This document shows, piece after piece, positions 61,693 through 64,000 of a stretch of DNA of 64,000 nt (positions within the stretch are counted from its first letter, which is position 1; every line of letters starts with the position of its first letter). Made by a program: the position numbers and the translations under genes. Origin of the DNA: Pseudobutyrivibrio ruminis (lineage in GTDB: Bacteria; Bacillota; Clostridia; Lachnospirales; Lachnospiraceae); contig SVER01000008.1 in assembly GCA_015057315.1 (NCBI GenBank), forward strand, positions 1-64,000. The letters are read 5' to 3'. The notes below the pieces were generated by a model. The model made no database searches and was not told the origin of the DNA. It worked only from the letters and a program-made list of their open reading frames with translations.

Positions 61693-63056
61693 TGGCAGAA
61701 AATTATTTTTCATTAGTAGTCTGGACCAACGAGACTGATATGGATAATTTTAAGGACTGTCTCGAGTCCATTGATGAACAGGAATATCGCGAATTCGAAT
61801 TATATATTTTAGATAACAATCCATCAAATGATATTGAGGTGACTATCAAGGAATTCTTCCCGGATATCGTTGATAAGGTTCACTATCGTAGGCTGAAAAA
61901 GAATAATGGCGCAGCTTACGCTTATAATGTGGGCCTTCATTTTGCGGAAGGGAATTATGTGGTTTTCTTTGGGCAGCATGATAGATTAAGTGGCAACACT
62001 CTTAGTGCCCTAAATGAAAAGATAGAAGCCTTAGATAACAAGGATTGTATTGTCTATGCCGACCATGATGAACTGGTTGGTCTCGATAGAAAAAATCCTC
62101 ATTTCAAATCAGATTTTAATAAAGAATTATTTTTGCAGACAGATTACATAGGGGATTTTGTCTGCATCTCAAAAAGCTTAAGTAGCAGGCTTGGAGAGTT
62201 TAACGAAAAGGCAAAGACATCCTATTTATACGAATACATTCTAAGGGCAGCCTTTAAGAATGAACCTATTGTCCATGTGCCATCTCTGATTTATCACAAA
62301 AGAACAAGTGATAGGGCAATGAATAAGGAAGAGCGTAAGGCGGCAGAGTACTACTGCAAGGAGCACATGGCGCTAGCTATTTCTTATTTGGGACAGGAAG
62401 AGGTTTTCTGTGACGGAAGAATTGATGCTTCATTGAAAAAGTGGCATTTGAATTATGATGATTCTACATTTAGAAGATTTTCTAGCAATTACATGTTTCT
62501 AAGGGATGAAAATGTTAAGCTATACACCAGAAACAATGTAAAAAAGATGTACGCATATCTGTGTCAGCCTGATGTGGCTGTTGTGGGGGTGCGTTTTATA
62601 GATAGAGGCTTTAAGGTGGATAACGTGGGCTACATCTTTGACACAGATGGTGCATGGTATCCAGCCTTTCACGGACAAAGCCTGTTTAGGGATACATACG
62701 ATGGAATAGGCAGTATGCCCCGTGATGTATCGGTTGTAGATTGTGGCTGTTGCCTGATAGATGCCAAGGTATACAGGATGCTGCACGGCTTTGACACAAG
62801 ACTTACCGGACAGGATGCCATGTTTGATTTTTGTCTGAGGGCAAGAAAGCGTGGCTTTAGGGTGATTGTCCTGCCAAGGGTAGTTGCCAGATGGAAGGAC
62901 AGGACAGTAGAGACACCAACAGATAATCATCAGCTGCTTATGGAAAAGCATGGGGATTATATACAAAAGGGTGACGAGTTCTACAACAAAAATCTACCTA
63001 TTGGAATGGAAAACTATATTCTTCCTGGAACACAAGAGCAAAAAGAAGAAGTTTAA
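61692..63056 (+). CDS. Family-2 glycosyltransferase with truncated second domain
   Basis: Start GTG at 61692 overlaps the preceding stop (TAGTGG). The 454 residues begin with a GT2 core (SLVVWTNETDMDNFKDCLESI, ILDNNPSNDIEV, FFGQHDRLS, YADHDELVG) of about 190 residues. The second part (about 260-440) matches only the back half of the second GT2 domain of its neighbours: VAVVGVRFIDRGFKVDNVGYIF, VVDCGCCLIDAKVY, FDFCLRARKRGF and the KGDEFYNKNLP ending. The front half, with the donor-binding strand, is missing. Its first core has GQHD where DHDD is usual, so activity may be altered. It seems a shrunken relative of the double GT2 enzymes and ends the operon. Confidence 0.8.
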   Translation: MAENYFSLVVWTNETDMDNFKDCLESIDEQEYREFELYILDNNPSNDIEVTIKEFFPDIVDKVHYRRLKKNNGAAYAYNVGLHFAEGNYVVFFGQHDRLSGNTLSALNEKIEALDNKDCIVYADHDELVGLDRKNPHFKSDFNKELFLQTDYIGDFVCISKSLSSRLGEFNEKAKTSYLYEYILRAAFKNEPIVHVPSLIYHKRTSDRAMNKEERKAAEYYCKEHMALAISYLGQEEVFCDGRIDASLKKWHLNYDDSTFRRFSSNYMFLRDENVKLYTRNNVKKMYAYLCQPDVAVVGVRFIDRGFKVDNVGYIFDTDGAWYPAFHGQSLFRDTYDGIGSMPRDVSVVDCGCCLIDAKVYRMLHGFDTRLTGQDAMFDFCLRARKRGFRVIVLPRVVARWKDRTVETPTDNHQLLMEKHGDYIQKGDEFYNKNLPIGMENYILPGTQEQKEEV

Positions 63057-63096
63057 ATTTGTATTTTATAAAATGCCATAGAATGCTCCTACATTC

Positions 63097-63137
63097 TTGA
63101 CAAGTCTAGAATGAGTAGAGTAGACTAGCATAGTCTA
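63097..63137 (+). promoter_or_regulatory. Possible promoter and operator before the LCP gene
   Basis: TTGACA (63097) and TAGACT (63121) are spaced by 18 bases. The -10 lies inside a perfect inverted repeat TAGACTA-gca-TAGTCTA (63121-63137), as a repressor site would. Confidence 0.4.
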
Positions 63138-63196
63138 TTGCTTTAAAAAGTAGTAGCAAATTTTGTATCAAACTTAAGATTGGAGATATTCAGTTA

Positions 63197-64000
63197 ATGA
63201 GTAATTTCGAAGATTACGATTTGAGACATGGAGAAGGCACAGGCCGTCGCAGACCTGCTAACAGACCTTCAGGAAGACCAAGTGGAAGCAGACCAAACGG
63301 AAGCCGTCCGGTTAACAGAAATGGTCATAGCAGTCGTCCAAGTGGTTATTCAAATCATTCCATGGATTTAGATGACGAAATAGAATTATACGAGTACGAT
63401 TCACAGTACGGATTTGAGGAAGATGATATGCCAGCTAGACGTTCAGCATCAAGCAGTGCCAGAAGGGCATCTGCCAGCCGCTCAGGAAGACCAGGTGGTA
63501 GCAGACCAAGTGGTAGACCTGGCAATCATTCAGGCAGCCACGCAGGTAGCTCTAGAAAGCCAGCATCCAAATCATCTGCAAAAGACAGCAGGGATGCAAG
63601 AACAGCAGCTGCTAGAGGCGGAGCAAGACGCCCAGCAGGAAAGAATGCTAAGAAGAAAAAGATGAAGCGCACTATTTTTGTTGTGGAGATTGCGGTACTA
63701 CTTGTTATCCTTATTGTATTCTTCTTCTGGAGCAAGTTCGGTAAGGTTAATTGGGACAATATTAACATGTCAGAGCTTGAAAACGATAGCTTGGATGCAG
63801 AGACAAAGGAAGTACTTAGCCAATATACAACACTTGCTTTGTTTGGTGTAGATAACCGTTCTAACGGTAACCTTGACAGTGGTAACTCAGATACAATCAT
63901 CCTTGTTTCTATTAACAACGATACTAAGGAAGTTAAGATGGTATCTGTTCAGCGTGATACTTACCTACAGGTTGAGGATGACAAATACAGAAAATGTAAC
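63197..64000 (+). CDS. LytR-CpsA-Psr (LCP) family glycopolymer ligase, 3' end missing
   Basis: The gene runs off the window; 268 codons are visible. The ATG at 63197 has GGAG upstream. Residues 1-155 form a cytoplasmic tail rich in Arg, Ser, Gly and Pro (repeated RPSGRP-like segments), unusually long for the family. A membrane helix follows (about 160-178), and then the LCP domain begins: TLALFGVDNRSNG, SDTIILVSINNDTKEVKMVSVQRDTYL, with the Asp and Arg residues used to bind the polyprenyl-pyrophosphate substrate. LCP proteins attach capsule or teichoic-type polymers to peptidoglycan. Its place after the WbaP-led operon suggests that it anchors that polymer. The Arg-rich tail may bind acidic lipid, regulator or RNA; that is inference. 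Confidence 0.9.
   Translation, partial: MSNFEDYDLRHGEGTGRRRPANRPSGRPSGSRPNGSRPVNRNGHSSRPSGYSNHSMDLDDEIELYEYDSQYGFEEDDMPARRSASSSARRASASRSGRPGGSRPSGRPGNHSGSHAGSSRKPASKSSAKDSRDARTAAARGGARRPAGKNAKKKKMKRTIFVVEIAVLLVILIVFFFWSKFGKVNWDNINMSELENDSLDAETKEVLSQYTTLALFGVDNRSNGNLDSGNSDTIILVSINNDTKEVKMVSVQRDTYLQVEDDKYRKCN

Noticed and set aside
62520..62966. 148-codon minus-strand frame
   Set aside because: It lies antisense within the GT2 gene at 61692, with Cys/His-rich random-looking sequence.

Overview
The window looks like part of a Lachnospiraceae chromosome, probably of the Butyrivibrio/Pseudobutyrivibrio type. The clues are an A+T-rich Gram-positive gene style with AGGAGG-like ribosome binding sites, huge secreted repeat proteins, a GH13 amylase with a CBM26 starch-binding module, and many two-domain family-2 glycosyltransferases. 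The genus is inference; no rRNA or tRNA is visible.

Layout. 1-8500: 3' part of a giant secreted protein of InlB B-type and Ig-like repeats. 8501-10908: a repeat-rich patch with UUCG hairpins, a 5'-truncated Rpn-type transposase/nuclease remnant, a GNAT-like gene with an overlapping 60-codon gene, and short inverted and direct repeats. 10909-16146: a second giant secreted protein (BspA-type leucine-rich, InlB B-type and Ig-like repeats). 16232-22139: a small membrane protein, a secreted alpha-amylase behind an elaborate promoter (catabolite site plus a second palindrome), a VanW-domain protein, a TPR-GGDEF cyclase and thymidine kinase.

22139-39267 is a cell-surface polysaccharide and phospholipid block: a GT-C type membrane protein, ABC exporter permease (Wzm) and ATPase with a C-terminal binding domain (Wzt), GDPD, an LPG-synthase-type membrane protein, PssA and Psd, then a degenerate methyltransferase, an 1178-residue kinase-like/coiled-coil/RgpF/HAD protein, a double GT2 enzyme, UDP-glucose dehydrogenase and an RlmI-type methyltransferase. 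The order methyltransferase, kinase, coiled coil beside Wzm/Wzt recalls the WbdD chain-terminating system of O-antigen export.

39324-47815 holds a secreted protein of unknown function and, divergently, an operon with a STAS-kinase fusion, a heterodimeric ABC exporter with one degenerate ATP site, a GrpB protein and a divergent Fic-like protein. 47876-51496 has a nitronate monooxygenase, a GH114-type lipoprotein and an M15 peptidase lipoprotein. The two lipoprotein genes are separated by eight 50-bp units with inverted CTGTCAC ends, whose start-to-start distances (64, 74, 84 or 85 bp) are close to whole DNA helical turns.

51634-63056 is a second polysaccharide locus: a minus-strand group (DUF2142 membrane protein, Wzx-type flippase, GT2) and a plus-strand group (GT-B, double GT2, GtrB-like GT2, WbaP-like initiating transferase, GT2), followed by a LytR-CpsA-Psr ligase cut by the window end. 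The two groups diverge from a 750-bp near-palindrome (55621-56369) with no credible gene. The phased array and this giant inverted repeat are the most unusual non-coding structures in the window.
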